Source: Minisyncoccota bacterium
GTDB lineage: Bacteria > Patescibacteriota > Minisyncoccia > Moranbacterales > GCA-2747515
Assembly: GCA_937936355.1 (NCBI GenBank)
Contig: CALDDM010000003.1
Coordinates: forward strand, 1-48,536
Reading direction: 5' to 3'
DNA: 48,536 bases
The notes beneath the pieces are model-generated. The model was not told the DNA's origin. It saw only the letters and a program-made list of their open reading frames with translations, and did not search any database. Numbering within the stretch: the first letter of the stretch is position 1; each line of letters begins with the position of its first letter. This document shows, piece by piece, positions 13,805-23,296 of this stretch. The translations under genes were made by a program, and so were the position numbers.

Positions 13805-15718
13805 TTATCGTAACTGGTAGATTGTGTTTGTGATGGACACAGTCTCTGGCTCTGGACTCATGAACGGCATGTTTTTATTTCCAGTGTAGGGTAATCGGGA
13901 TGTTGAGAATGTAACTGTACCACGCTGCTGAGCATCTGTCTCTTGGAGGATTGTTGTGTAATCTGGTGGTGTGATCTGGCTATCGCGAGGTATGTCATTT
14001 GCATATGGCACGAGGAGGTAGATTTTTTTGAATTGTGTTAGGTCAAGTTTCGCGTAATCGTCTGGGTTGTAGAAGTATACAGCGCTTTTTTTGTGCATAT
14101 TTCTCAGTGCGGCGTCAATCATTGACCAGTTGTCACCTGTGACATGTGGTGGGAGGAGGATGAGGTCCTCAGGTTCAAACTGTGTCGCAAATGTTTCAAC
14201 TTGTGCGGAAAGACCTCTATTTTCTGCGTATGCTATAAGTCCTTTACTTGCCCATAGTCCGTGTAAGCAGATACAGCCAACAAAGGTCCATGCAAATATA
14301 TTTTTTGCGGTAAGGTTCTTTTCCCATTTTGTCAGGAGTGTGCAGTAAATACCTAGGACAGGAAGAATGATCCATGTAAAACGCCGTAGCATCCATGGGT
14401 GATCAGATGAAATCTGTGGATCAATAAAGTAGAGAAAAAGTGGTCCCGCGAGGATCAGGGGGAATGCGAGACTTGTGATAGTGTGCCCGCTTCTTCTCTT
14501 GTTGGTTTTTGAGTGGGAAATTATGCTGATTGCTGCGATACATCCTCCGACACAGAGAGTGAGGAGTCCATATGATGTATAGATTGGTAATAATACGTCA
14601 AGCAATTTTTGGATGGCTGTTTGCGTTGCTATATTTTGTACGCTTTCTGCTGTTGGCGCGTTACTTTCTGATGCGAAAAATAGTGCTAGAAAAGGTGTGA
14701 AAAAAGCTCCAAGTACGGTTTTGTAGAAAGCTGTGCTCATGACGAGTGCGAGGCATAGTGTTGCAATGAATATGCTGAGTGGGAGTACGATTCGTGTTGG
14801 TCGATTTTGATTTACAAATGTTGCGAGTGATTTTTGTAGCGGCTTATGAAGAGCGATGATGATGCTGAGGCTTGCAAGTATCCAAATGCCTTCGATTCGC
14901 GTGAAAAAAAGCAAAGTACTCCCTAGCCCAGCGATGATGATCAGCAGTTCTTTTGTTCTGTGTTCTTGACTCTTGGTTGTTATAAGCACGCTTACTGCAT
15001 AAAAGATGCATGCAAAAAGTGCTCCTGCAAGATTTTCACTGAGGGTGGTGCGTGCAAACCACAGTGGTGTAAATGCTGTTAGGATAATGGCGAGAATTAC
15101 AAATCCATGGTGTGTTTGGTTGAAGAATCTGATTGTGCCAAAACATATCCCGGTCAGAAAGAGGAAGAGACACAGGCCATTTGCGATGTTTATCCCTGTT
15201 ATGCCTATGAGTGCGAGAAGTCCACTGATGTAGCTAATGTATGGCACGGGGAATTGTGTTACAAGTGTGCCAAAATTGCTGTAGTGAAATCCTGGGAAAT
15301 TGAGTGCTTTCCCTGGGCCGTAGATGTCAAAAAATGGCTGAGAGATACTTGCCTGATCACCGCGCGTTGCATATAGTCCATGGTCTCGCACAAGAGAAAA
15401 TGCAGCGTCACTGATCGAGCCTTGATCGCGCCCTGTGTAGATCGTTGGTTCGGAGGTGATCACGACAAATATACTTGCTGCCAGCGTAATGAGAAGCATG
15501 ATCCACTTTTGTTTTGTGACTGTCTCTTGTTGCTTTTTTTGTGGTAGCGCATTTTTTTGCCTCAGTGTGTACCATAGACTGATTACAGTAAGGAGCCATA
15601 TACTCCCTATGGTTGTTATGTGAAAAATGCCAAGAAGCGCACACAAAAAACTGATCCATCCATAGAGGAGGAATGAGATCATGACGTGCATTAGCAAAGT
15701 ATCTGGAAGCGATCGCAT
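13805..15718 (-). CDS. Polytopic glycosyltransferase-like membrane protein, 637 aa
   Basis: About eleven to thirteen membrane helices fill residues 1-480, then a soluble C-terminal domain of about 150 residues follows. The first large loop holds TGRDQGSISDAAFSLVRDHG. An Asp soon after the first helices is the catalytic base in GT-C enzymes (PMT/ArnT/GT39 class), which use lipid-linked sugars outside the membrane. The architecture therefore suggests a lipid-phosphate-sugar transferase; I cannot name the acceptor. First gene of a three-gene minus-strand operon and divergent from the Clp gene at 15840. The + strand opposite it is G/T-rich like the rest of the window. Confidence 0.7.
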   Translation of the reverse strand: MRSLPDTLLMHVMISFLLYGWISFLCALLGIFHITTIGSIWLLTVISLWYTLRQKNALPQKKQQETVTKQKWIMLLITLAASIFVVITSEPTIYTGRDQGSISDAAFSLVRDHGLYATRGDQASISQPFFDIYGPGKALNFPGFHYSNFGTLVTQFPVPYISYISGLLALIGITGINIANGLCLFLFLTGICFGTIRFFNQTHHGFVILAIILTAFTPLWFARTTLSENLAGALFACIFYAVSVLITTKSQEHRTKELLIIIAGLGSTLLFFTRIEGIWILASLSIIIALHKPLQKSLATFVNQNRPTRIVLPLSIFIATLCLALVMSTAFYKTVLGAFFTPFLALFFASESNAPTAESVQNIATQTAIQKLLDVLLPIYTSYGLLTLCVGGCIAAISIISHSKTNKRRSGHTITSLAFPLILAGPLFLYFIDPQISSDHPWMLRRFTWIILPVLGIYCTLLTKWEKNLTAKNIFAWTFVGCICLHGLWASKGLIAYAENRGLSAQVETFATQFEPEDLILLPPHVTGDNWSMIDAALRNMHKKSAVYFYNPDDYAKLDLTQFKKIYLLVPYANDIPRDSQITPPDYTTILQETDAQQRGTVTFSTSRLPYTGNKNMPFMSPEPETVSITNTIYQLR

Positions 15719-15839
15719 GTGCTTATTATAGCCTAGAATCCTTCTGAAATGAAAGCTTGTGCTGGAGAGTGTCCCTACACGTATTCCTGCTTTTTAATGC
15801 GTATGGATGTGTTAAAATATAGATACGTGAAAAAAAATT

Positions 15840-18308
15840 GTGCGCAAATATAAAAACTTTTTACAATGGTATTACGGTAAGGGTATTCGTGATTACGGCA
15901 CTGCAGTGCGTAATGTCATGTCTTTTTTGCCACGGTTTTTTTCTTTTGGGTTACTTGGTCGTACGCTTTTTGCTCCATGGCATCGTGATATCTCGTTGCG
16001 ATCTTGGGCAGGTGTTCAGCCGCTGAAATCTCTCCAGCGCTTAATTTGGAATCTTTTCTCGCGTTTTGTTGGTCTCTTTATACGTCTTGGTACGCTTGCG
16101 CTTGGTGCCGTGTGCTTGTGTGCGTTTCTGATTTTTGCCGTGATACTCTTTGTCGTATATTTTGCATGGCCAGGTGTTGCGATCGTGAGTATGGTTTTCT
16201 TTTTTGCAGGGCACTGGATCATCGGTGGTGTTTTGGCGGTGATGCTGGGTGTATGTGGTGGTTGGGCATATCTCAATTACCGACAATTTTTTCACCGGCC
16301 GTATGCGAAGATGGATATTTTGATGCTTGCACAGCAACCGTGGTTTCATCGTGTGTGGGAACGCTTCGGTATCGCGGCAGACGATGTTGCGCCTGAGGTG
16401 CTGTCTTCTCTGGATGCGTTTGAGTCTTTTTTGCGCACACATGAAATGTCTCTGGAGGAGGCGCAGGACGTAATTGCTTGGGAGATGGAATATCAGCGCT
16501 CGCGGGAAGAAGTGGCTCGACCATTTAGCCAGAAAGCGCTTGATCGTATACATTCTCTTGGACGCTGGTGGCATTACGGCTACACACCCACACTTAATCG
16601 TTTCTCACATGACCTTTCTCGTAATGACTATTCGTCCTATGGCCGCGAAAAACTTCATGGGCATCAAAGGGAAATGTCTGCAATTGAATCAGCATTACAA
16701 AAGCCGGGAGAAAATAATGTTTTACTTGTCGGTGAGCCAGGTGTCGGTCGGACATTTCTTGTGCACTTGCTTGCGCAGCGTGTGCGTAACGGTATCTATC
16801 GTGGCACGGTCTTGGGGGAGCAGCGTATTCTGGAGGCTGATCTATCGCAAGCGATTGCCAAAGCGAAGGATCGGGGTCGTGATCCTGAATTTGTGGCACA
16901 AGGTTATCTTCATGAGGCTGCGCATGCAGGTAACGTTACTCTTTTTCTCAAAAATTTTGAACAATACTTTGATCGACACACTTCTCATAGCAGAGACTTT
17001 TCCTATGCTGCAATGCTTGATGAGTATGCGCCACTCCCACACTTTCGGATGATTGCGACGACATCGGAAGAGGCTTTTCAATCTGTTCTTCGAGTACATG
17101 ATGGTATGCTTGCTCATTTTTCTGTGATCCACGTTGACGAGATGAATGAGGAGCATGCGATACAGACACTCTTTACGCATTTTTATGATCGGTCACGTAC
17201 GGTTTTTACGTACCAGGCTTTGCGAGAGATTGTGCGTGACAGTGCTCGTTATACCAATACCGGACCGTTGCCGTCGCGTGCACTCGCACTTGCCGAGGAA
17301 GTTAAGACGTATTGGCGTGGTGCTGGTGGTGCCGGCTGGGTTACTCCGGATGTTGTTTTGTCATATATTACACACAAGACTGGTATTCCACTTGGTCATG
17401 TAACTGGCAAGGAAGAGCAGCAAAAGCTCCTCACCCTCGAAGAGAATCTTGCGCAACGAGTCATAGCGCAGCCGGAAGCAGCGCGAGCTCTTGCTGAGGC
17501 GCTACGGAGAATGCGTAGCGGGATTGCTCGTCCGCATCGTCCTGCGGGCAGCTTTCTTTTCCTTGGTCCTACAGGTGTGGGGAAGACGGAGATGGCGAAA
17601 ACTGTTGCAGCTGAGTATTTTGGTGGTGAGGATAAGGTGGCTCGTATTGATATGTCCGAATATCAAGGCAGTGGCGCACTTACGAAACTTCTTGGCTCAC
17701 GCTCTACGGGTGAGAAGGGTTCGTTGAGTGAGATCGTTGCAACGCAGCCTTATAGTGTTTTGTTGCTTGATGAAATTGAAAAGGCAGATGCTTCTGTGCT
17801 TGATATTTTCTTGCAGATTCTTGATGAGGGCTTTGCACATAATGGTTTTGGTCGCAAACTTCACTTTACCTCTATGGTAATTATTGCAACGTCTAATGCT
17901 GGATCTCGCGCGATTGCGCATATGGTAGCGCAGGGTGACGTGAAAAACTTACAGGAACAAGTCCTTGCGCGCGTGGTGGAGTCCGGTATATACCGACAAG
18001 AGTTTCTCAACAGGTTTGATGATGTCGTCGTCTTTACGCCGCTTGATGTTCAAGCTATGCAAAAAGTGACAAAGCTCATGCTTGCAAAATTTGCTGCGCG
18101 TATTGCGCAAGAGCAAAATGTCGTCCTTACGTTTGCAGATGATGTCTCAGCGAAGATCGTAGAGAAGGGTTACGAGCCCAAAAACGGCGCTCGGTCGATC
18201 TTGCGATATATCGATAAGACCCTTGCAGATGTTCTTGCAAAGAAGCTTATCTCTGGCAATGTTTTGCGTGGTGATGCGGTGCACTTCAGTGCATCGGATC
18301 TATTGTAG
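15840..18308 (+). CDS. Membrane-tethered ClpC-like AAA+ protein with degenerate first ATPase domain
   Basis: The 822-aa protein has an N-terminal part with two or three hydrophobic helices (about residues 72-145), a linker, then two AAA+ domains as in ClpA/B/C. In D1 the Walker A is GEPGVGRT (about 297; Lys replaced by Arg) and the Walker B position reads LFLKNFEQY instead of a DE motif, so D1 is probably inactive. D2 has intact GPTGVGKT (about 575), VLLLDEIEKAD (about 639), ATSNAGS and the Arg-finger region QEFLNRFDD. It should unfold membrane or membrane-delivered substrates; whether it feeds ClpP is unclear, and I did not identify a ClpP-binding loop. GTG is the only in-frame start (TGA four codons upstream), without SD. 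Confidence 0.88.
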   Translation: MRKYKNFLQWYYGKGIRDYGTAVRNVMSFLPRFFSFGLLGRTLFAPWHRDISLRSWAGVQPLKSLQRLIWNLFSRFVGLFIRLGTLALGAVCLCAFLIFAVILFVVYFAWPGVAIVSMVFFFAGHWIIGGVLAVMLGVCGGWAYLNYRQFFHRPYAKMDILMLAQQPWFHRVWERFGIAADDVAPEVLSSLDAFESFLRTHEMSLEEAQDVIAWEMEYQRSREEVARPFSQKALDRIHSLGRWWHYGYTPTLNRFSHDLSRNDYSSYGREKLHGHQREMSAIESALQKPGENNVLLVGEPGVGRTFLVHLLAQRVRNGIYRGTVLGEQRILEADLSQAIAKAKDRGRDPEFVAQGYLHEAAHAGNVTLFLKNFEQYFDRHTSHSRDFSYAAMLDEYAPLPHFRMIATTSEEAFQSVLRVHDGMLAHFSVIHVDEMNEEHAIQTLFTHFYDRSRTVFTYQALREIVRDSARYTNTGPLPSRALALAEEVKTYWRGAGGAGWVTPDVVLSYITHKTGIPLGHVTGKEEQQKLLTLEENLAQRVIAQPEAARALAEALRRMRSGIARPHRPAGSFLFLGPTGVGKTEMAKTVAAEYFGGEDKVARIDMSEYQGSGALTKLLGSRSTGEKGSLSEIVATQPYSVLLLDEIEKADASVLDIFLQILDEGFAHNGFGRKLHFTSMVIIATSNAGSRAIAHMVAQGDVKNLQEQVLARVVESGIYRQEFLNRFDDVVVFTPLDVQAMQKVTKLMLAKFAARIAQEQNVVLTFADDVSAKIVEKGYEPKNGARSILRYIDKTLADVLAKKLISGNVLRGDAVHFSASDLL

Positions 18309-18442
18309 AAAGAAATACTTACAATTTCTCCTTTTGTTTTGAATGAGCACTCTTCAGGGAGTGTGTGATAGTGTCCTTGCTTAGGTGCCATTTTTAAGTT
18401 GGGATAGGTGTATGTCAAATTTATTTACACAGGAGTAAGCTT

Positions 18443-18712
18443 GTGTTACTGTGGGATACACATCCAATTTTGGGGACAAGCATGTCGACAAAAAAAGAGT
18501 CTGTTGTACTTACGAGAGAAAATGCTGGCTCATTTCTGTGGTGGGTAGATTCAGCCTTGCCTATTGTTGCAGGCCTCACATTTCTTTCTGTTGGAGCACA
18601 TTACGATAGTGTGAAGTATGGATTGCTAAGCGCCGTAATTGTGTATGTCTGCATAAAATCCATCGTGTTTTTTTGTGCATACTGGAGAATGAAGTGGAGA
18701 AGAATGTTCTAG
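18443..18712 (+). CDS. Small two-helix membrane protein, 89 aa
   Basis: Two hydrophobic segments (about residues 32-50 and 58-78) with a basic tail (YWRMKWRRMF). No family recognised. The tracked GTG at 18443 has AGGAG eight bases upstream; an ATG at 18482 (MSTKKES) is an alternative with a weaker GGGG stretch. It lies between the Clp gene and the heat-shock cluster and is followed by a terminator, so it appears to be its own unit. Confidence 0.6.
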   Translation: MLLWDTHPILGTSMSTKKESVVLTRENAGSFLWWVDSALPIVAGLTFLSVGAHYDSVKYGLLSAVIVYVCIKSIVFFCAYWRMKWRRMF

Positions 18713-18749
18713 AACCAAAATGAGTGCTAAATATCTGACCGTCACTTGG

Positions 18750-18776
18750 AAACTGCAAGGAGGCGGTTTTCATTTT
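18750..18776 (+). terminator. Terminator of the 18443-18712 gene
   Basis: AAACTGC/GCGGTTT stem (one G-T pair) followed by a T-rich tract. Confidence 0.65.
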
Positions 18777-18847
18777 GATTTGTATGCGTACTTACCTTGT
18801 GTTTGCCTTGCGCCTGAGTCAAAGACTTTTGCGTCTTCATTGGTGAA

Positions 18848-18874
18848 TTAGCACTCTACTTGACAGAGTGCTAA
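18848..18874. promoter_or_regulatory. CIRCE operator (HrcA binding site)
   Basis: Perfect TTAGCACTC-N9-GAGTGCTAA, the classical HrcA target, 53 bases before hrcA. A lone half site (GAGTGCTAA) also occurs at 18722-18730. Confidence 0.98.
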
Positions 18875-18888
18875 TTGTTGTTTAGACT
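18860..18888 (+). promoter_or_regulatory. Promoter of the heat-shock cluster
   Basis: TTGACA (18860-18865) lies in the CIRCE spacer, then 17 bp and TAGACT. HrcA bound to CIRCE would directly cover the -35 box. Confidence 0.75.
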
Positions 18889-18926
18889 GTTTATATGGAA
18901 TGAGGTAATTCTCTGTTTCCACAAAT

Positions 18927-19679
18927 ATGAAACTTAATGAACGACAATTAAAGATTCTTGCAGCAGTTGTGCAAGAGTATACACAGACTGGCTTACCAGT
19001 AGGTTCTAGCGTACTGACGAAAAAATATAATTTCGATGTTTCATCCGCAACGCTTCGTGCTGATATGGTGAGTTTGGAGAAGGAAAATATGCTCCATCAA
19101 CCACATACATCAGCGGGTCGGATGCCAACGGATGCTGGATACAAGTACTTTGTAGAAAACATCATGGCAGAAAGGGAGCTCTCCAAAGAGCAGCAAGTTG
19201 CGCTTCAGAAAGAGCTTTTGCAGCTGCGCGCACAAAATGTGCGTTTGATGCGTACGACTGCTAAGCTCATTTCAACTGTAAGTGGCTATGCTGCAGTGAT
19301 CGTTAATGCAAAGACGGGGGAGACATCAGAATTTGGTCTGACAAACTTACTGAAAGATGTTGATAAAGAGAATATAGATGACCTCTGTAAAGTGGCTGAG
19401 ACCTTGGACTACATCGATGAGCAATGTGACGATCTGATGAAAGATTTAAATGATGGTCAGACGCATATTTACATCGGTCAAGATAATCCAATTACGCAGA
19501 CCAAGAATTATTCAATGGTTGTGAGTAAGTATGAATCTGGAGGAGACGAGGGGATTGTTGCGCTGATTGGTCCCAAAAACATGAAATATGATAAAAATAA
19601 GTCTCTTATTGATTATGTGAAGAAGCTCCTGGGTGGAGCTGGTAAAGTTGGTGTCTTTGTAACTGTCGTAGGGATTTAG
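18927..19679 (+). CDS. hrcA: Heat-inducible transcription repressor HrcA
   Basis: HrcA represses heat-shock genes by binding CIRCE. The winged-helix N-terminus is clear (LNERQLKILAAVVQEYTQTGLPVGS, then SSATLRADMVSLEKENML, HQPHTSAGRMPTDAGYKYFV). At 250 aa it is shorter than the usual 330-350, with a reduced dimerisation/inserted region; the C-terminal GPKNMKYDKNKSLIDYVKKLL is recognisable. It is autoregulated through the CIRCE just upstream and is the first gene of the cluster with grpE, hsp20 and dnaK. No SD is visible. Confidence 0.97.
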   Translation: MKLNERQLKILAAVVQEYTQTGLPVGSSVLTKKYNFDVSSATLRADMVSLEKENMLHQPHTSAGRMPTDAGYKYFVENIMAERELSKEQQVALQKELLQLRAQNVRLMRTTAKLISTVSGYAAVIVNAKTGETSEFGLTNLLKDVDKENIDDLCKVAETLDYIDEQCDDLMKDLNDGQTHIYIGQDNPITQTKNYSMVVSKYESGGDEGIVALIGPKNMKYDKNKSLIDYVKKLLGGAGKVGVFVTVVGI

Positions 19680-19722
19680 GACATTGAATAATATTGAATA
19701 TAGAAATTTGAATTAGAACATT

Positions 19723-20661
19723 ATGGCAGAAAAAAAGAAAAAAATGGACGATGGTATTGTTAAAAATTGTAAACGAGATGTTTTTGCAGTGACACAGAAA
19801 GCTGTGGTTTACGATCCTGTTGGTAAAAAATTTCTTATTGTAAAGGATTCGCCAATTGATGGTGGAGATGCAATTGAGGTTCTTGGAGATTGGCAGTTTG
19901 CAGGTGGGCATATTGATTATGCTGATGAAAGTGTGGCAGAGGCTATCAAAAGAGAGATTGTTGAAGAGCTTGGAGATAATTTTGAATTTGATTTGGGAGG
20001 AGTATTTCACACAGCGAGGGCTGACTATGGTAAGAATAGGCGCATTATGAATAGTTGGCTTGTGACCTATGTTGAAGGTGATATATCGCTTAGTGACGAG
20101 CAGTTAGAATATAAGTGGGTAACTAGTGAGGAGATACAAAATAGTGATGTTTATTTTGAGTGGCTGAAGGACATTGTCTTATCTGCTGATCAATATATTG
20201 AGCGATCAGAATCCCATGAGAAGATGTTGCGGACGCTCGCGGAGTTTGATAACTACAAGAAGCGATCGTCTGAACAGCAAAAAGACTTTGCAAAATACGC
20301 AAGCGAAAAAGTGATTATGGAAATGCTTCCTGTTTTGGATAACTTCCATGCCGCGACAGGCTTTGTGCCAGAGGATCAAAAAGATTCACCATGGCTGACA
20401 GGTATCATGTATATCCAGCAACAGATGGAAAAAGTCTTCGAAGACGCAGGTGTGCGACCAATCGAAGTGGCTGTGGGCGATGCATTTGATGCCCAGAAGA
20501 TGGAGGCTATCAAGGCAGAGAATCCTCAGGGATCTGATGATGCTTCTGGCGAGGTTGAAAATGAGCAACAAGAGGAGCAACAGAAAGTTTCGAAGGTAGT
20601 ACAAAAGGGTTATATGATCGCTGATCGCGTGATGCGTGTGGCGCGTGTCGAGCTAGGCTAG
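19723..20661 (+). CDS. grpE: Nudix hydrolase-GrpE fusion protein, 312 aa
   Basis: Residues about 15-155 form a Nudix hydrolase domain: GGHIDYADESVAEAIKREIV starts the box, which continues EELG, with one extra residue between G and the first E. Residues about 165-312 are GrpE, the nucleotide exchange factor of DnaK: RTLAEFDNYKKRSSEQQKDF, MEMLPVLDNFHAA and VVQKGYMIADRVMRVARV. The N-terminal MAEKKKKMDDG also looks like GrpE, so the Nudix domain seems to sit where the long GrpE coiled coil should be. The frame is continuous with no internal start signal. The Nudix half is more A/T-rich than the GrpE half. Whether exchange activity survives without the full coiled coil is open. Confidence 0.9.
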   Translation: MAEKKKKMDDGIVKNCKRDVFAVTQKAVVYDPVGKKFLIVKDSPIDGGDAIEVLGDWQFAGGHIDYADESVAEAIKREIVEELGDNFEFDLGGVFHTARADYGKNRRIMNSWLVTYVEGDISLSDEQLEYKWVTSEEIQNSDVYFEWLKDIVLSADQYIERSESHEKMLRTLAEFDNYKKRSSEQQKDFAKYASEKVIMEMLPVLDNFHAATGFVPEDQKDSPWLTGIMYIQQQMEKVFEDAGVRPIEVAVGDAFDAQKMEAIKAENPQGSDDASGEVENEQQEEQQKVSKVVQKGYMIADRVMRVARVELG

Positions 20662-20749
20662 TGATAGTGGGTCTTATCTATTTTTGTCTGTGTGGAGTAT
20701 AGAACGCAGTGGCCAATGTGTTGTATATTCCATCAGATAACAATGTAAC

Positions 20750-21178
20750 ATGAGACCTATGAGTCAAAACATCGTACGGTGGAATCCGCTCCACGAAGTC
20801 GATCGTTTCTTTGACGATGACTTTATGGGAGTGATGCATTCTACTCTTGCGCCTGCGATTGATGTTTATCAAGATAAAGATAATGTCATTGTAGAAGCGC
20901 AGATGCCTGGTATTGATCCTGAAAAGGTTGATATAGACATCGAAAATGACGTCCTTACTATTTCTGCGGATGTGCAGAGTAATCAGGAAGTTCAAAAAGA
21001 AAATTTCTATCGCAAAGAAATTCGCAGTGGTTCGTTTGCGCGACGTATCATCTTGCCGATGAGTGTCAAAGCTGACAAAGCTTCTGCGGACTATGAAAAA
21101 GGCATGCTGACAATCACACTTCCAAAGATTGAGGAAGTAAAACCAAAAAAGGTTGCAGTGCGCGTCAAAGGAAAGTAG
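20750..21178 (+). CDS. Small heat-shock protein, Hsp20 family
   Basis: An ATP-independent holdase of 142 aa with an alpha-crystallin domain (about residues 35-130): APAIDVYQDKDNVIVEAQMPG, VDIDIENDVLTISAD, GSFARRIILPMSVK and the late YEKGMLTITLPK strand. The N-terminal WNPLHEVDRFFDDDF is the usual Hsp20 start; the IxI tail motif is replaced by KKVAVRVK. ATG at 20750 and 20759 are both possible; no SD. It lies between grpE and dnaK, so CIRCE/HrcA control by readthrough is likely. Confidence 0.95.
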   Translation: MRPMSQNIVRWNPLHEVDRFFDDDFMGVMHSTLAPAIDVYQDKDNVIVEAQMPGIDPEKVDIDIENDVLTISADVQSNQEVQKENFYRKEIRSGSFARRIILPMSVKADKASADYEKGMLTITLPKIEEVKPKKVAVRVKGK

Positions 21179-21179
21179 T

Positions 21180-21223
21180 GGAGATAGTATCTCCTTGTCC
21201 TTGCTGAGGTAGCTCGGCAAGGA
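21180..21223. other. Two hairpins between hsp20 and dnaK
   Basis: GGAGAT/ATCTCC at 21180-21194 and an 11-bp stem TCCTTGCTGAG/CTCGGCAAGGA at 21198-21223, neither followed by a T-tract. They could adjust the hsp20:dnaK mRNA ratio by processing or partial termination. Confidence 0.5.
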
Positions 21224-21283
21224 TCTAGGGGAGGATATTCCCATACATTTATCAATAACATTATTTCAATTAGAATCAATTTT

Positions 21284-23227
21284 ATGAGTAAAATTCTCGG
21301 TATCGATCTCGGTACAACAAACAGTGCGATGGCAGTCATCGAAGGTGGCAAGCCGGAAATCCTCGAAAACAAAGAGGGTAATCGTACAACGCCATCTATG
21401 GTGGCGGTCAATAAATCTGGTGAGCGACTTGTTGGACTTCTTGCGAAGCGTCAAGCAATGACGAATCCAGAGAATACTCTCTTTAGTGTAAAGCGTTTTA
21501 TCGGACGGCAGTTTGATGATAAGGAGGTGCAAGAAGACATCAAGCTTTCGCCATACAAGGTGGTCAAGGGAGATGGTGGTAGTATCAAGGTTACAATGGG
21601 TGACAAAGACTACACGCCACAAGAGGTTGCTGCGATGATCCTCGGTAAAATGAAAGCTGATGCAGAAGAAAAGATCGGAAGTAAGATCGAAGAAGCTGTG
21701 ATTACTGTGCCTGCGTACTTTGATGATTCACAACGCAAAGCAACCAAAGAGGCTGGTGAGATCGCAGGGCTGAAAGTTCGTCGTGTGATCAATGAACCAA
21801 CTGCTGCTGCACTTGCATATGGTTTTAACACGAACAAGGATGAAAAGATTGCTGTCTACGACCTTGGTGGTGGAACATTTGATGTTTCAATCCTTGAGGT
21901 AAGTGATGACACAATCGAGGTAAAGGCAACTAATGGTGACACACACCTTGGTGGTGATGATTTTGATCAGGCGATTATCGCGCACATCTTGGAAGAGTTC
22001 AAGAAGCAAGAGGGTGTTGATCTTTCAAAGGACAACAGTGCTTTGCAGCGTGTGAAGGAATCAGCGGAGAAGGCAAAGATTGAGCTTTCTACTGCAGATC
22101 AGACAGAGATTAATCAGCCATTTATCACGCAAGGTGATGCTGGTCCTGTGCATCTCGTGATGACAATCACACGATCAAAGATGGAAGAAATTATCCACGA
22201 CCTGGTAAAGAAGACACTTGGTCCAGTAGAGGCTGCTCTCAAAGATGCTGGTATCGCCAAGGGAGATATCAATGAGGTTGTCCTTGTTGGTGGTATGACA
22301 CGTATGCCAGTGATCCAAAAGACTGTGGAAGAATTCTTTGGCAAGAAGCCAAATGTTACTGTGAACCCAGATGAGGTGGTTGCGCTTGGTGCAGCTGTGC
22401 AAGGTGGTGTGTTCCAGGGTGACGTGAAAGACGTACTCCTGCTTGATGTGACACCACTGACACTTGGTATCGAGACAATGGGTGGTGTACGGACACCGCT
22501 GATCGACAAGAACACGACAATCCCTGCAAATAAGTCACAAGTGTTTTCTACTGCTGCAGACAATCAGCCCTCAGTAGATATTCATGTGTGTCAGGGAGAG
22601 CGTGAGATGGCTGCGGATAACAAGTCACTGGGACGCTTTATCCTTGATGGTATCCCACCAGCACCACGTGGCGTGCCGCAGATCGAAGTGCATTTTGACA
22701 TCGATGCGAATGGTATCTTGAGCGTCAAAGCGATTGACAAGGGTACTGGCAAAGAGCAAAGCATCAAGATCGAAGGTACATCTGGTCTGAGTGAAGAGGA
22801 GATCGAACGCATGAAAAAAGATGCAGAAGCACATGCAGAGGAGGACAAGAAGAAAAAAGAAGAGGTTGAAGTTCGCAACACTGCAGAAACAATGATCTTT
22901 ACAACCAAGAAGGCAATGGAAGAGGCTGGTGATAAAGTCTCAGATGATGAGAAGAAGCCTGTTGAGGAAAAGATGAAAGAGCTTGAAGAAATCCTGAAGG
23001 ATGACAAAGCTGACATCGAAAAGATCAAGGAGGCTTCTGAGGCGCTGAGCAAAGAAGCACAAAAAATTGGCGAGAAACTCTACGCTGCAAACGCGGCTGA
23101 CGCGGAAGCGAAAGCTGATGGTGACTCAGACAAGGCTGATGGCGATGCCAAAGAAGCAGAAGTCGAGGATGACAAAGCTGACGCAAAGTCTGACGACAAA
23201 ACTGAAGACAAGAAAGAGGATAAGTAA
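21284..23227 (+). CDS. dnaK: Chaperone DnaK (Hsp70)
   Basis: ATP-driven protein folding chaperone, 647 aa, of usual length. Signatures: [13 protein letters not shown] (phosphate 1), [31 protein letters not shown], then the linker [19 protein letters not shown], the substrate-binding domain and a helical lid. The tail after about residue 605 is almost only Ala, Asp, Lys and Glu. No SD; the start follows an AT-rich stretch. It is 3' of hrcA-grpE-hsp20 and ends with a strong terminator. dnaJ, the usual neighbour, is not in the window. Confidence 0.99.
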   Translation: MSKILGIDLGTTNSAMAVIEGGKPEILENKEGNRTTPSMVAVNKSGERLVGLLAKRQAMTNPENTLFSVKRFIGRQFDDKEVQEDIKLSPYKVVKGDGGSIKVTMGDKDYTPQEVAAMILGKMKADAEEKIGSKIEEAVITVPAYFDDSQRKATKEAGEIAGLKVRRVINEPTAAALAYGFNTNKDEKIAVYDLGGGTFDVSILEVSDDTIEVKATNGDTHLGGDDFDQAIIAHILEEFKKQEGVDLSKDNSALQRVKESAEKAKIELSTADQTEINQPFITQGDAGPVHLVMTITRSKMEEIIHDLVKKTLGPVEAALKDAGIAKGDINEVVLVGGMTRMPVIQKTVEEFFGKKPNVTVNPDEVVALGAAVQGGVFQGDVKDVLLLDVTPLTLGIETMGGVRTPLIDKNTTIPANKSQVFSTAADNQPSVDIHVCQGEREMAADNKSLGRFILDGIPPAPRGVPQIEVHFDIDANGILSVKAIDKGTGKEQSIKIEGTSGLSEEEIERMKKDAEAHAEEDKKKKEEVEVRNTAETMIFTTKKAMEEAGDKVSDDEKKPVEEKMKELEEILKDDKADIEKIKEASEALSKEAQKIGEKLYAANAADAEAKADGDSDKADGDAKEAEVEDDKADAKSDDKTEDKKEDK

Positions 23228-23241
23228 ATCTTCTCAATCAA

Positions 23242-23269
23242 GCCGAGGGTGTAGAGCCCTCGGTTTTTA
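23242..23269 (+). terminator. Terminator after dnaK
   Basis: CCGAGGG/CCCTCGG stem with a TTTTT tail. Confidence 0.92.
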
Positions 23270-23296
23270 GTCACTTGATATGTATTTAATGATTGT

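Noticed and set aside
18170-18418. 82-aa minus ORF at the Clp gene end
   Set aside because: Half lies antisense to the conserved AAA+ C-terminus and no promoter, SD or terminator was found; the first 30 residues alone were not convincing.
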